A DNA stretch of 64,000 bases, taken from the NCBI GenBank assembly GCA_020740775.1, contig JAHEWK010000011.1:1984001-2048000 (forward strand). The letters are read 5' to 3'. Below are positions 1-12,289 of this stretch, piece after piece. The position numbers and the translations under genes were made by a program. Under the pieces are notes generated by a model, which worked only from the letters and a program-made list of their open reading frames with translations, searched no databases and was not told the DNA's origin. The stretch comes from Ilyonectria destructans (taxonomy: Eukaryota > Ascomycota > Sordariomycetes > Hypocreales > Nectriaceae). Numbering within the stretch: the first letter of the stretch is position 1; every line of letters begins with the position of its first letter.

Positions 1-2366
1 GAACAGGACCCAGGAACATTTCGCTGCGGAGGGCACGTCGTTAGTACGACACACATTTCTTGGACAGGGAGGAACTGGTTAAAAACGTACCTGATTTTGA
101 TCCAGTCCTTGAAGTTGGTTGAAGCCATGAGCGTCTCCAGCTCGTCGCGGCCCCTATACGCAGGCGGGCGGTCGTTCAAGCTTGGGGGAAGATGCTCGAG
201 CAAGCCGATGGGCACATATCGGTGTGTGAAGCTGAGCCACTCGAGGAGGAAGCGGCGGGTGAACCCGATACCAAGCTCGTCGGAACCCCAAGCATCGAGG
301 CCGTAGCGGACAAACTTCTCGATATAGGTGAGACGTTCGGTAGAGGATTTGTCGAGGTACTGGCCCTTCTCGATCTCCTCGAATAGCCACGGCTTGATGA
401 GGGCGCCACGGCCGATCATGACAGTGTCGACACGCGCCTTTTCGATGTTTTCGAAGTACTCCGTATGAGAATAGCAGTCACCATTGCCTAGGAAGTACAT
501 CCGGCCATCCTTGGCATTGGGGAGAGTGCTGGCGTCAGGTTCCGCGATCGTGTCGGTCAGAGAAGCTTTCTCCGCATTGTAGGTCTTGATGAGCGCAGCG
601 CACTCGCCAATGTAGCCCCAGTCGGCCTTCTTGGTGTATCGCTGTTCACGACTGCGGCCGTGCAATGTGAGGGCCGCGCAACCAGGGGCACCGAGGCGTT
701 CGCGGTGCTCGCGGGCGCCAAAGGCAAGCCTTCCGATGAGCTGGGTAGCTGTAGGTCGGTTGTTACGAATACCCATGCGGATCTTGGCGGTAATAGGGAC
801 CTCGCCGGATGTGGCGTTCATGCCCCGGATCATGCGCTCCAGTTTGCCCTGGTTCTCCAGGAGGGCGGAGCCGCCACCTGACTTGAAGACCATATCGATG
901 GGGCATCCGCAGTTCAGGTCAATGAGCCGGAGGTGTGGGCAATAACGGTTAAGGACGTCGGCGGCCTTGGTGACGACCCAGTAGTTGCTTCCTGAGATCT
1001 GGGCACCGAACTTGAGGTCAACTTTATGATCATAGTCCTCAAAGACAGGTACAGAGCCGGGGTTGAATTTGGGGGCAGTGAGTTCTGAATCGTGGACCTT
1101 GAGCAGTGTCCAGTCAGACTTTGTGCCTTGAACCAGAGGCATGCCCATGGCCATCTCGGAATAGGTGAGTTGAGCACCGAGCTCAACACAGAGTCTACGG
1201 AAAGGCAGATTGCCTTGGGTAGTCAGGGGCGCCAGCGTGGGAGTTTCAGGCCCAAAGTAAAGACGACGCTTCTCAGAGGGCTTGAAAGGAGGATCGACAT
1301 ATCGGGCACGAAGGTCCTCGATACCCTCGTTTGCCTGCGACTTACGACGGTTCTGGAACTCCTCGCTCAGCCTTGCCTCCAGGTTGAGCCACTGGATGTA
1401 CTGATCCGAGCGGGTAAAGTCAGTTCGTTTACGGTTGAGGGCGATCTTCTTGTCCATGCTGACAATGTTGGAGATGGCGGGGCGCTGCTCCTCGGACTCC
1501 TCATCCTTAGGCCCGACGTCCTTACCATCAGCCGCGGAATTGTTGACGAGAATGAGCTCCTTTCTGCCATCCTCGTGCTCGACTTCCTTCATGTGGCTTT
1601 TGACGAAGCGGCATTTCCACCCGGACGGGCAGTAGCCGTGTTGCTCGAACACAGGGCACTTTCCACCAAGCGTCTCAACATCTTCGCGACGGCCTTCGTC
1701 AAGGTATTTGCGGAGGTCGTGGCATAACTTGCATCGCTCGGCAAACCTGCACTCTCTGGGCGAGAATTCTGGGTAAAAGGCTCGGCTGTTGCACAGGCGG
1801 ATGGCGTCATCAAACCTGCCGAAGCTGCGCTCTGTGTTCTGGCCCTTGTTCTTCTTCTTGTCCTTCTTGCCACCCTTGCGGGAGTTTCTGTCATCTCTCG
1901 AGTCACCCTGTTCAGTAGAACCGCGACCCTCGGCAGCATCATCGTCATTAGCCTGGTTGGAAGCCTCATCTTCTTGGTTGGCCCGGTTGCCCATGTCGAT
2001 TAGGTATCTGGAGTTTTGTTAACCAGGTACAATTTTGGAGGTAGGGGACGTAAATTACTCTTTCTTGATGGGTGCGAGGCCCTTGACACGCCCGTCGACA
2101 TGGCCAGGCTTGGAATCGGTGTTTGAATCTTCGGTATGCCTATTCTCGCTCTTTGTAGGGTTCACGTTGTCTTGGCCTTCGCCAGGGACAGCCTTCTCAA
2201 AAGCCGGGGCTGCTTGAGAGGGGGACGAATCTTCCATCTTAAGTCTCTTCGAAGCTCTCTCTCCAGCATCTGCGTCGACAGGTGCGTTGCTTGAGTCGTT
2301 GGCTGGTGGGGCATGTTGTGCTTGAGGGGAGCCACCTTCCATCTTGACGTCTGCTTGCTCGGACAT
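1..2366 (-). CDS. DUS3: tRNA-dihydrouridine(47) synthase Dus3, 3' end cut by window edge
   Basis: Flavoenzyme that reduces uridine 47 in the variable loop of cytoplasmic tRNAs (family knowledge). Exons by hand: 2366..2059, 2007..91 and 23..1 (continues left). Intron 90..24 has a GTACGT donor and a perfect TACTAAC branch; intron 2058..2008 rejoins the frame as KKEYLIDMGN. Residues 1-105 are acidic and disordered. Two Cys/His-rich CCCH-type fingers follow, with [13 protein letters not shown] and [17 protein letters not shown]. The FMN/TIM-barrel synthase domain shows [19 protein letters not shown], the catalytic-loop motif DLNCGCP (Cys about residues 469 and 471), [17 protein letters not shown] and [16 protein letters not shown]. 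About 748 residues lie in the window, and the reading is still open at base 1. It is divergently arranged with the Kelch gene. The CCCH fingers plus Dus domain make Dus3 near certain rather than Dus1, 2 or 4. Confidence 0.95.
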
Positions 2367-3708
2367 GGTTTCCTGAACAGCACCGGGGCTGAAGGAAGTG
2401 GATGGGCGGAGAGAACAAGAGGTAGCTGCAGGTACGGGATGTGTGTACTGCAGTTGATGGAGGTGGAATTGGTGTAACGGGGCGAGTGGTGAGAGTCAAG
2501 GTGACGCTTAGGCTAGTTGGTGTTTGCTCACGCGGCTGGGCAACACGAGAACCAATTGAAACCAAGGGCTCCTGCTGAGAGGTCAAATAAAAAAACCGGG
2601 CACTATTTTCTGCCAACTTGCTGCAGGGTTCCGTGAGGTTGAATGCCTGCCGCAAGCTTGATCGTGGAGAAGAAAAAAAATATCGATATGAGTGGGCGCT
2701 TCAACAAGGATGCACACGCTAATCGAGGAAGGTATCCGTGCAGGCCATTGGAGAACTGGGCGGCTCCTCCCTTCCCTCACTAAGCTCCAGCTGAGTGGAG
2801 TCCTGTTGCCCCTCATGAACGGCCCCTCCCTCCACAGTGGACAAGAGCCCTTTGCGCCTTTGAGTCCCTAATTAAGTAAAGAATAAGGCCGGGCGGGCAT
2901 GCAGTTGGTTGGCTCTGGCTGAGTGCTGGAGGCGATCGGTTTCACAGCGCAGGCGAGACAGAGCCGCTCAATGAGAACTCGGGCATTTAATTCCCTAAAC
3001 ACTAAATACCCAGGGAGCCAATAGACTCAATTGACTCCCGTCGATGTCTTGATACATGCGGCGCGGGCAGAGGCAAGGATCCGAGCTGCAGACCCAGATG
3101 CCGTTCGCGATCCTCTGCTAATTTGCTTGAAACACTCTTCCCGACGGCCCTCAGCTTGCTGTACGTAGTACGATTTCAGGCGTGGTGCTGAGCTGTCAGA
3201 AGATCGCAGGGACTTGGGTCCAGTTGGCTACCGCACCTCCTGCAAGGTGCTGTGCCAGGTGGGCAAGGGTTGGTTCAGGTTGTCGACCCGCCGCACTTGT
3301 CAGTTCCAGGCCCCTGTAAATTTAGTGGGAGCTTCCACGCCCAGCGGCGAGCCCGGCGCCCAGAGCCCTGGAGGCTAGCACCCAGATGCCCCAGCTCCCG
3401 TCCGGACCTCAGCGAACCCCAGCGAACCCTACGTACTACCTACATCATCTCCCTCCAACCAGCCGTGTTCGCAGCCATCATCGTCGCAGTTCACCACCGT
3501 CCTTACCACCGCATACCTCCCGCCAGACCTCACAGTGTTGACCTGGCCCCGGAGCCTATAATCTGTCGCAGCCCAGAATTATCCCGTCATCCGAGAAGGC
3601 CACCCTTCCTCCTCGTTCCTCCATTGCAGTCGTCGGCCATCGTCTTCGGCCGTCACTCCCTCCCTCCCTCGTGTCGGGCACGGGCAATGAAGCACGACTT
3701 GTGAGACC
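2367..3708. promoter_or_regulatory. Divergent intergenic region between DUS3 and the Kelch gene
   Basis: 1.34 kb between two divergent start codons, so it should hold both promoters. The last about 300 bases before the Kelch ATG are strongly C/T-rich, as in fungal 5' leaders. A short direct repeat of AGCGAACCC lies near 3411-3428, and a TACGTAGTAC palindromic motif near 3161. I see no coding sequence. Confidence 0.5.
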
Positions 3709-5226
3709 ATGGCGGATCTGGGCAGGTCAACCGATAAGTCCCCCCTCAAGACCAAGGTCGTGCGATCCCAGAAGATTACCACCGCATCACCGGCCGCAAG
3801 GCCCAATCCAAACCTCCCCGACGAATCCGACTCTGACGATGACGACTCGAGCGAACCAGCGCCCCTGCCCCGGAGCCATACCCCCGGCCATCTTGCCAGC
3901 AAGAGCATCCATACCAGCCGCCGAAAGCCCTCGGATCTCACCATTCGCCAGCGCTCCCAGTCTACCTCTCAGGTAGTGTCCCACCGTCCTGCCGCCAGGC
4001 CTTCCAAACCACCTCCCTCCATCTTAAACGGCGGCGGCGATGCCTCGAGCGAGGGTGACAAAGATCCCCGGCGTCCACCTGTCATGCGGTCGACGTCCGC
4101 GATAGCTGGCCGGCCACTTCACACTGCATCGGCGGCAGCTGCTCGACATGCAACGTTAGCCGCTTCACGTCTCCGAGGACAGCACACAACCTTTCCCCCA
4201 CTCCCTGATATCAAATCCTCACCGGAGGTCCCTGTTGCTCCAGCCTCCGGCATGTATTGGTCAAAGGCTCCCTCGTCGGGCTCCCCTCACCCGAGTCTGC
4301 GAGCGCACACAACTACTCTCATCGGATCAAACATCTTCGTATTTGGGGGCTGCGACTCGCGGACATGCTTCAGCGACCTCTACGTCTTCGATGCCGATTC
4401 GTTCTACTGGTCCGTTCCTCATGTCGTCGGCGATATACCCGTCCCTTTGAGGGCCATGACCTGCACCGCCGTAGGGAAGAAACTCGTCGTATTTGGAGGC
4501 GGCGACGGACCGGAGTACTACAACGACGTTTACGTGCTGGATACGACCAACTTCCGGTGGAGCAAGCCGCGCATTATTGGTGACAAGATGCCATCTAAGC
4601 GGAGGGCGCACACAGCATGCCTTTATAAGAACGGAATCTATGTCTTTGGTGGAGGCGATGGAGTAAGGGCCCTGAACGATATCTGGAGGCTTGATGTCAG
4701 CGACGTGAACAAGATGTCGTGGCGACTAATTTCAAGCCCCGACAAGAACGCTCCAGGGTCCAAGGACTACCGCCCCAAGGCCCGGGGTTATCACACTTCT
4801 AACATGGTGGGCAGTAAACTCATCATCTTTGGCGGGTCCGATGGCGGCGAATGCTTTGACGATGTCTGGGTCTACGATGTAGACCAGCAGTTCTGGCGGG
4901 CCGTTTCTATCCCTGTTGCTTTCCGTCGCCTCTCTCACACTGCCACGATTGTCGGCTCCTACCTCTTCGTCATCGGCGGCCATGACGGTAACGAGTACTC
5001 AAACGACGTCCTACTGCTCAACCTAGTCACCATGACCTGGGACAAGCGCCGGGTCTACGGCAAAGGCCCCTCCGGCCGCGGTTATCACGGCACCGTCCTG
5101 TACGATAGCCGTCTCATCATCATCGGCGGCTTCGACGGCTCCGAGGTCTTTGGCGACGTCATGCTACTCGAACTAGCTGTTCACTCGTACTACTCGCAGA
5201 TTAGCCACTTCACCATTGAGGTGTGA
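3709..5226 (+). CDS. Six-repeat Kelch beta-propeller protein
   Basis: Intronless 505-residue protein. Residues 1-180 are disordered, rich in Ser/Pro/Arg with an acidic run (DESDSDDDD, 39-47). From about residue 196 to 492 there are six Kelch blades, each with the hydrophobic-GG signature (FVFGG near 215, VVFGG 264, YVFGG 315, IIFGG 376, FVIGG 424, IIIGG 474) followed by a conserved Asp and Trp. Blades of this kind form a protein-interaction propeller. Kelch proteins with disordered tails act in cell polarity, signalling or as ubiquitin-ligase adaptors, but I cannot assign this one to a named orthologue. No BTB, coiled coil or membrane segment is visible, unlike the Kelch-BTB protein at 20.2-22.6 kb. 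The ATG at 3709 is the first in frame and sits in an ACC ATG G context. Confidence 0.9.
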   Translation: MADLGRSTDKSPLKTKVVRSQKITTASPAARPNPNLPDESDSDDDDSSEPAPLPRSHTPGHLASKSIHTSRRKPSDLTIRQRSQSTSQVVSHRPAARPSKPPPSILNGGGDASSEGDKDPRRPPVMRSTSAIAGRPLHTASAAAARHATLAASRLRGQHTTFPPLPDIKSSPEVPVAPASGMYWSKAPSSGSPHPSLRAHTTTLIGSNIFVFGGCDSRTCFSDLYVFDADSFYWSVPHVVGDIPVPLRAMTCTAVGKKLVVFGGGDGPEYYNDVYVLDTTNFRWSKPRIIGDKMPSKRRAHTACLYKNGIYVFGGGDGVRALNDIWRLDVSDVNKMSWRLISSPDKNAPGSKDYRPKARGYHTSNMVGSKLIIFGGSDGGECFDDVWVYDVDQQFWRAVSIPVAFRRLSHTATIVGSYLFVIGGHDGNEYSNDVLLLNLVTMTWDKRRVYGKGPSGRGYHGTVLYDSRLIIIGGFDGSEVFGDVMLLELAVHSYYSQISHFTIEV

Positions 5227-5812
5227 ATTGGGGTGGGGGCGGGGTTTGGGACTGGGCTCATAATGCTGAACCCGTTATTCTACGCCTGTCATCTTTGCGT
5301 TGATATTTAGCTTGGGCTGTAAGAGATGAATTTATGAGAACGAGTGGGACAAAAAAAGAGATGGACGGGAGTCGGCGGCCTATTGTCATTTTGTAAAGCT
5401 TTATAAATGGTTTTTTTTCTCTTGGAATCTCCGAGGTGTGGTGATGTTGGATATCCTATATTCTATCATACAGTCCAATCTGTCCGATTTCTCGAATCAA
5501 TTTGGATAGACCACCTCATCCTACAAGTCCCTGGCATCGTTCCCCGAGTGTTCTATAGCTTCGCACTGTAATATCCTAGGATTTTCCCCATTTTCCCTAG
5601 AGCTCGTTCCTTTCAATCAAACGCCTGATTTCATCGGCAATCAACTCCGGAATAGCACAACCAGTCCTCATGGTTCCTCCTCCTATCATGACCCTAAGTA
5701 ATCCAGCAGCGGGTTACAGCGACCTCTTTATTAGTGGTGGTTTCGAGGTTGGGATATTTGGCGAGTCGTGTCTAAGGCATCTTGGACATTGTCCTTGGAA
5801 ATATATGATGCC
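5227..5812. other. Convergent 3' region between Kelch gene and RCF2
   Basis: 586 bases between two converging stop codons. It is T-rich around 5400-5420, consistent with 3' untranslated and polyadenylation sequence for both genes. No gene seen. Confidence 0.5.
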
Positions 5813-6579
5813 TTATACCTTGCTCTCGGACGTCTCCTTCTTGGAAGCCAATCTCTTCTCCTCAGCAGCAACCATATCTATTCAGCAAGTTAGTTTCAAG
5901 TCATCCAATTGGGGATCGCATGTCAGAATTTGGGGATGAACGTACCCTTCCAGAGATCTTGGCCCTCGTACTCCTCCTTGTGGATTTTCTTCTCAATCAT
6001 GTGCTTGTGCTCGGGGTCATCGGGGTCGAGCACCATGACGGTCTGCCAGCGGCCGGAGCCCTTCTTGGCATCGTTCATCTCAAAGGCGGCGGAGATGATG
6101 AGCACGGCAAGTGTGAGGCCCTGGGCGTACACACGGGCCTGGACGACCTTGTTGGCGGTGTTCATGGGCGAGCGGCTGACGAGGGCAAAGGCGACACCCA
6201 TGCTGGCAAGCCACGAGATGAAGACGATGGAGTATCGGTTCTCCTGGCCGTACTCCATGAAGCGCTGATACGCGCTCTCATTCTGACGCCTCATTTCCTG
6301 TGCGCGCTGGGTGGCGTCCTTGTAACCGAACATGGGGTTCATCGACTGCTGGTGGTGGATGGACCAGCGATCGGCGTTGACAATGGCGCCAAAGGTGCCT
6401 GTTGACGTTACGAGGAAGGTTCGGAAGGGGAGGGTGAGGCCGCGGAAGGCAGGATAGCGGCGCGAGGCGAACATGACACCGCCGACACCGAGGGCGAGGC
6501 CCAGGGTACCACCGATAAGGCCGCCCTTGACGACGACGGCGTAATGGGCCGCCTCTTCTTCCTTGGTGAGGATCTTCAT
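5813..6579 (-). CDS. RCF2: Respiratory supercomplex factor 2 (Rcf2), HIG1-domain protein
   Basis: Mitochondrial inner-membrane protein that associates with cytochrome c oxidase and bc1-oxidase supercomplexes (family knowledge). Exons 6579..5946 and 5877..5813. The intron has a GTACGT donor and a CTAAC branch 9 nt before TAG, and splicing gives DLWKDMVAAEEKRL. Reading through the intron would replace that C-terminus with a short tail, so the spliced form is preferred. The protein is 232 residues, the size expected for the family. Two N-terminal hydrophobic segments (about 16-38 and 50-66) precede the HIG1 domain (about 95-170), which has a basic amphipathic stretch (QRAQEMRRQNESAYQRFMEY) and two membrane helices (about 117-136 and 147-165). 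The start MKILTKEEE is typical for Rcf2. Confidence 0.93.
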
Positions 6580-9500
6580 GTTGACGGAAGTGTGTAGGGG
6601 AGTATCCGGTTTGGCGGTTCGAAGACGGGACGATGGTGGAGGGGAATTGGAAGTTTCGCGGGGCCGAGGCGGGCGGGCTCTTCTATGGGCGGCGAGCTCA
6701 AGGTTGGATGGAGGGCTGCGTTATAAGTGTCGTATGATGGAGGATGAGGTGTTGCAGTGCGGGTTGTTGTGGGTCAGGTATCGGGTTTCGGGCACCCAAT
6801 TAGTAAAAGTGAGAAAAAAAATGGATCGCCGCAGGTATATCGGTCGCCGATGAATCGGATGGTCGGGATTACAGTCGGCTTTTTGGATGGATGGAGCTGA
6901 TGAATGGATGCTGTGCAAGTGGATGGTTTGTGATGCTTCTCCTTCTGGCTGCAGATACGCTCCCGCAGTTGTTATATGTCGAATTTTAGAACGAGATCTT
7001 GTTTGATGGGCCCTGACGGTTGATGATGTCAGATTGAAGTGCTTTTCTCCCGGTGCCGTCCGTTGCGAGGGAAGGCCGAGCTAATCCCGTCGTTACCGTG
7101 CGAAGGCCGAAGTTGAGGATTAGGGTAAAAAGCCACCAAAGGAGGTATGGTTTGTACTTGGACACGCAGGAAATAAGACACAACGGCAGACTCGGCTCCA
7201 AGGAGGCGGATTATTTGTACTTGGCACTTCGCAGCCGCCCACAGCAATTTTTTCTGTTATTTATTTTTTCACACAATCTGCTGATCTGAGCAAGAAAACG
7301 AGAAAGAAAGGGAACCCTCTGATTCCTACTTTACCCGTGCCACCTGGTGCGGCTGTTGTCGTTGTGCCGCAGACGCCGCAGCGATTTGGGCGGTTTACAG
7401 TGGTTTACAGCGGGCGACGGTGCGGCGAATGCGGCCAACGCGGCATTCGTCCCCCGCCGCAAGTCGCGTTGATTATCTAAGAGCTCCTTGTGGGCGTGAT
7501 GCCGCCGCGCCGCAGGGCACGCACGACACCAAATGCTCGGGCGGGAGCGCCAAAGTGGCGTCACTTTTACTGGGTTTGATGGTCGGCGAATCCGCCGAGA
7601 CGTGGCTTTGGTATGCCCGGGTCTGGGGTTGTGACGGAGGGATTACATAGTGCGGGCCCTAAATCCGAGCCAAATCCTCTCTCCGAGGAGATAGACGGCC
7701 ACTGAACGTCATCAGACCCGGCGCACAGCGAACCAGCGGGTGGCAATTGCATCGTCAACTCCAGCGACGGCAACACGGTTCTGGATCCACGCCAATGGCT
7801 CTGCGCCATCTCCGTCGCAGTCGCCATCGCCGTGTTAGCGACCGTTTGAACCGAAACGCGATCAACGAGAAGCGCCTACGTGAGCACGACGGCAGCTATC
7901 TGGCGCAAGGCAACCAGTCTGGCAGTTCATGCCGCTAACCTAGAATCCTGCGCCGACAAACCGCTCGGGGTCCTCCGGGAGCCATGCCATGGGGCTTATG
8001 GCCTGATGAAAGTCTGCTGAGAATCCATCGTCGTCAAATACGACCAGGGGTTTCTCGACATGGTCACGAGGCACGAGACGCAAGGCACAAGGCATGAGGC
8101 CTCAGACGGGAAGGAGATATGTGCCGAGGGCGAGGGCATCTTAGGTTCAATCACAACAACGAACAGCGAAGACACGAAGTCGGCTACAACTGACGCCGAA
8201 TGGCGAGGGCGGCCCGCCTGTGGAATCCTTCGGAGACGCCGCTGCCGGGACCGTCCATCGGCGTTTGATCCGACACCTTCGGAGCTGATGGATATCTAGC
8301 CGCGTCAAGACGTTCCAGACATGAGTACTGCGAAGTACAAAGCCCATCCCTTTTCCGTTCCGACGATTCGGCCGCCCTGGTCCCTTATTACTTGTGCTAA
8401 TATGTATATTTCCTTTTCCTTTTCTATATCTGGTGGTTCGTGGATACACGTGCCTGCAGGCCAGGTTGCATCTTAATATACCTCTCCAATCCACCCCCGC
8501 TGCAATCTGTTTCATCCAGAAACCCGACGACGCAATGTCCCCGCTCACGGTCCAACGATGTCGCCCTCAAACAAATCTCAGGTTACTCTACATAACCCTT
8601 TTTCGGGTCAGACAACGCGTTGTTAGAGAATTTGGAGTTGAGGCGCTGACGGTGACTTGTCGGCTGCTTGTCGGCTAGTGGGTCATTTATCGCTCACTTG
8701 TCAATTCCGTACGTCTTCATGAGAATCATGAACATTTCGCTGAGGACTTTGGGCTCATTGTGTCGGATACAGTGCTGCGTAACTTAGAGGCCCTCAGAAC
8801 CAAGACCGGAGCGAGATCGGAATCCCAAGGCAACGCTGATGGATACATGGATTCCTCCTAGCCTCCGATATCAGGGCTCGGATGCACGCGCATTAACGTG
8901 GGGGGTAGACTAAGAGTGCCGGATTCTGCGCTTACACGAGTCATTTGGTGGTTATCCGAGAGGCAGTGAAGCCATTTACGGCATCCACACCATGCCAACG
9001 AAACCAGAGTGCGTAAATAGCTTCACGTAACAACCTAGTGTAGCGAGGGGCCGGGATCCGCGTATTGCCCGTTCCGGCTAGTTCTCATCTGAACCGCTCA
9101 AGAATCCATGATGCAACGACTAACTAGGTGCAGGTATCTATCCGTAGTTTCAGTTGGAGGTTGCCAAACCCTCGTCGGTGACGTGACGGGTCCCTTCTCC
9201 AGGAACGCCGGCATGCCATCTCGGGACGTGATCGACGTTGCCATTGGCTCGCAAGGCGATCTACTTCCATGTCCGGCCGCTTCGTATCTGGGCCCGCCTT
9301 GCTCTGCACGTTGCTCGGCGTCGCTAGGTTACTGGCACTGAGGCCAATGGAGCTGCGAGATGTTGACTGCACCGCACTCCTTGGCAACTTGGCGGTTGGA
9401 CCTGCTATCTATGCCCGATTCGAGAACTCCTCCCAGACAAGGTTTGAGCCGTCGACGCAGGAGGATGGAGAGGGTGGGCGGACGTTGAGAAGTGGGAGCC

Positions 9501-10600
9501 CGCCGGCAAATGGTTGGCTAGCCTGCTTAGGCGTGCAGCTCGCCATGCAATTTAGAGAAAGCCATGCTCACCGGTGTTGGTTGTTTGGCGCTTCTACGTG
9601 ATATGTGATGCGGACCGACTGAATCAGTAAAGGCGGCGTAGCATATCGTTGGGGATGGGACGGCCTGCATTGCATTATCAGCGGGCAGCACCGGGTTGCA
9701 GCACCGGGTGCCAAATAAATCACCTGCAGCACATTGGCTCTCATGGCTGCTCAGCTGCTGTGCCCCCAACGCCTGGCGTGGAGGCTTGACGCACAGCGGT
9801 GATCTATGCTGCTATTGGGTTGACTTGGCAGATATGATCTGATATTCACGAGAGATGGTCCTGATGATGAATCTGGTCAGCGTTACATGCCCAGAGAATA
9901 CCCCGATCTGTCGATTCAACACTGTGGGCTCTCCGCATCTTCTACATGCTCCCCTCGTCTCGTCCATCTTCTCGGCCGCCGCCGGGCATATGTCAATTTG
10001 GTCACGAGACCATCATAACCTCGGTATGGCCGCGCGGAGATCCCTGGAGATGGCTATGGGTCCCTCAAATAAATGGGGGCTGGAGCTGCGGCCCTCGATG
10101 CTTTCAAAGTCCCGAAGGTATTCCCAGGTACTCGACGAGCCGCCTTGGTCTCAGAGTGGCCCGCGACTCGAGGCGGTGTTGGCTCACCCCCAATCCAGGG
10201 AATCAGAGCGCACACGATTACGGACTGGCTGACATATCACGCGGCTGTTGTGGAATGGAAGGTCTGGCGCCAAGCCAATTTGTTCCATGATGCTTCTGTG
10301 CCCACTTTTAGGGCCCTGGGACCCTGTCTGCTACCCTTGTGCTCTTGGAGGGCTCCTGTGAGAGCCCACTTGACCCTCCAGCCGGGCCGGGTTTGGATGA
10401 GGATGGGCGCCAGCGAGTGTAGATTCGACCTAGTTCGAGAGCAGGGGGCCGTTGGAAATGCCATGGGCAGGGCCAGGCCAGTGTGCGTGTTTACCTGAAG
10501 TTATTCCGTGAATCCGGCATAACCCAGCAAAGGTTGGTGAAGTTAGCCGGTGCTAGGCCAAAATGACCAGCAACACTACCTGGCACCGTTTATGTGGCAT

Positions 10601-10665
10601 GAGTCAGGCAGCACAAGCGGGTACAACAGCATGAGTGACGCATGAGCAGTGCATGAGCAGCATTG
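10601..10665. repeat. GCATGAG short repeat cluster
   Basis: The heptamer GCATGAG occurs four times within about 65 bases, with irregular spacing. Function unknown; it may be simple slippage. Confidence 0.4.
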
Positions 10666-11408
10666 AGTATGGGCCCTCCCAACAGATGTGACCTGGCCAC
10701 CATGTGGGTGACGAGGATTCTGCCACGAACAGGCCGAATATGCATGCCTGGCCCGGTCAAAGGCAATAGGCGACAGTGCCATGCACGTAGGTAGCATTGG
10801 GCGGTACCTTAAGTGCAATATGTTGGAACTAGCCTACACACGTACATATAACCGGATTTTGTCGACGTCAGTTTGCAACTGCTAAAGACCCTTGATAGTT
10901 GGCCTCGTGGAGGTTCGCTTCGGAGCCATGAGTGCCGATGCACGGGCGACGCCCAGCCTATGCAGTCGAAAGGAGCAACAGATCTGTCGGCCAAGCGAGT
11001 GTAGCCTGGTTCTTCAGCGTGACCGGCACCCTTTCCGAGCTAGGAGGGGATCGTCAAGTGACTGCTGATGGGACATCCATTGGTGACGGCTGTCAATGGA
11101 GAGGCACCCCAGGCCCTCACCCTTGCCAACATTGTCCCCGTGCTGGGAGTGCCGCCTGGGATTCAATGTACAGGGCGGCACCAGGTCCTTGGAACTGGCC
11201 ATGACTGGGTCGAGATCTGGCGGTGTCGGAGGGGCGTCTTCTCCGCTTGCTCCATCAGAGCTGGGAGCTGTGGTGGAGAGCTCTGGTGGCGCATCAGATG
11301 GCCATGTGCAAGTAAGTTGTCAGAGGGGAGGCCCGCATGTGCCGGGGAGAGCTGTCCATTCTACTACCTAGGAACTGAGGAGCCGCTGAGTGAGACAGAG
11401 AGGCCTTT

Positions 11409-11444
11409 GGGAACTGGAAACTGGGAACTGGGAACTGGAAACCT
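11409..11444. repeat. GAACTGG-type minisatellite
   Basis: Four imperfect copies of GGGAACTGGAA-like 7-11 nt units follow each other. Seen directly; no function suggested. Confidence 0.6.
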
Positions 11445-12220
11445 GCGAAGGAACGCGCTTGGCGCCCTGACGCGACCCTGGACGTCCTGCCCACCCACAG
11501 AGTAATCAGTGGAGGTGCGGGATTCTTACCAGTTAGCCAGGATGCGAGCCGATGCAAGCCAGTCAGTTGCGGCAACGGTGATGGGAGATGCAGAAGCGAT
11601 GTAGAATGTTGCATGCGACACAACTACCTAACCTAGACGACAACGAGCGATCCCCCGAGCTTAAGTCGTCTCTTTCCTCAAGCGAACTGTAATTATTCAA
11701 ACCTGGATCCTAGTGAAGGTTTACTCAACGGGCAGGCGCGCATAAGCCTGAAACGGAGTTTTCGATCGGGCTAAGTTCCGGGCTGCTGCATCGCCAGGGT
11801 CCTCACAGCCAACAGTTCAAGCAGGCCAAGTTCAGTGGTACAGTATCCTGCAGCCCCATAGTCCAACGCCAACTCTGCCTATCTATGAACATATTTGAGT
11901 CCGCTCCCACAGCTAGCGGAGCTATGCTTTAGACAATGACGGCGCCCTTTTCTCTTGAAAACCGGATGAAAGGGAGGGCGAGGCTTGAACCTGGTTGGTG
12001 ACCCCTAGACTCCCCGTAGAGTTGAGATGTCGATGTACCAAATGAGCTCATCGTTCCGATCTGGTTGCGCTGGAGGTGGCTCGCTTGGGTCACGCACCTC
12101 GCAAACTCTCTTTGCGATAGCCTCTCTACATCCTCGGCCATTGCTTCAAGTTAGCCATGGATACATCTGAAGCAAAAGTACTGCTCCTTCTGCTTCAAGC
12201 CGTCGGACCAATGAGGTGTA

Positions 12221-12289
12221 CTTGCGCGGCAAGGTGTCGGTGTGTTTGGTGACGGATAAATCTTACGAATACCCATAATGCCGCGCAAG
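12221..12289. repeat. 11-bp inverted repeat with 47-nt loop
   Basis: CTTGCGCGGCA at 12221-12231 is the exact reverse complement of TGCCGCGCAAG at 12279-12289. It could form a GC-rich hairpin. I see no ORF or known element around it. Confidence 0.6.
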
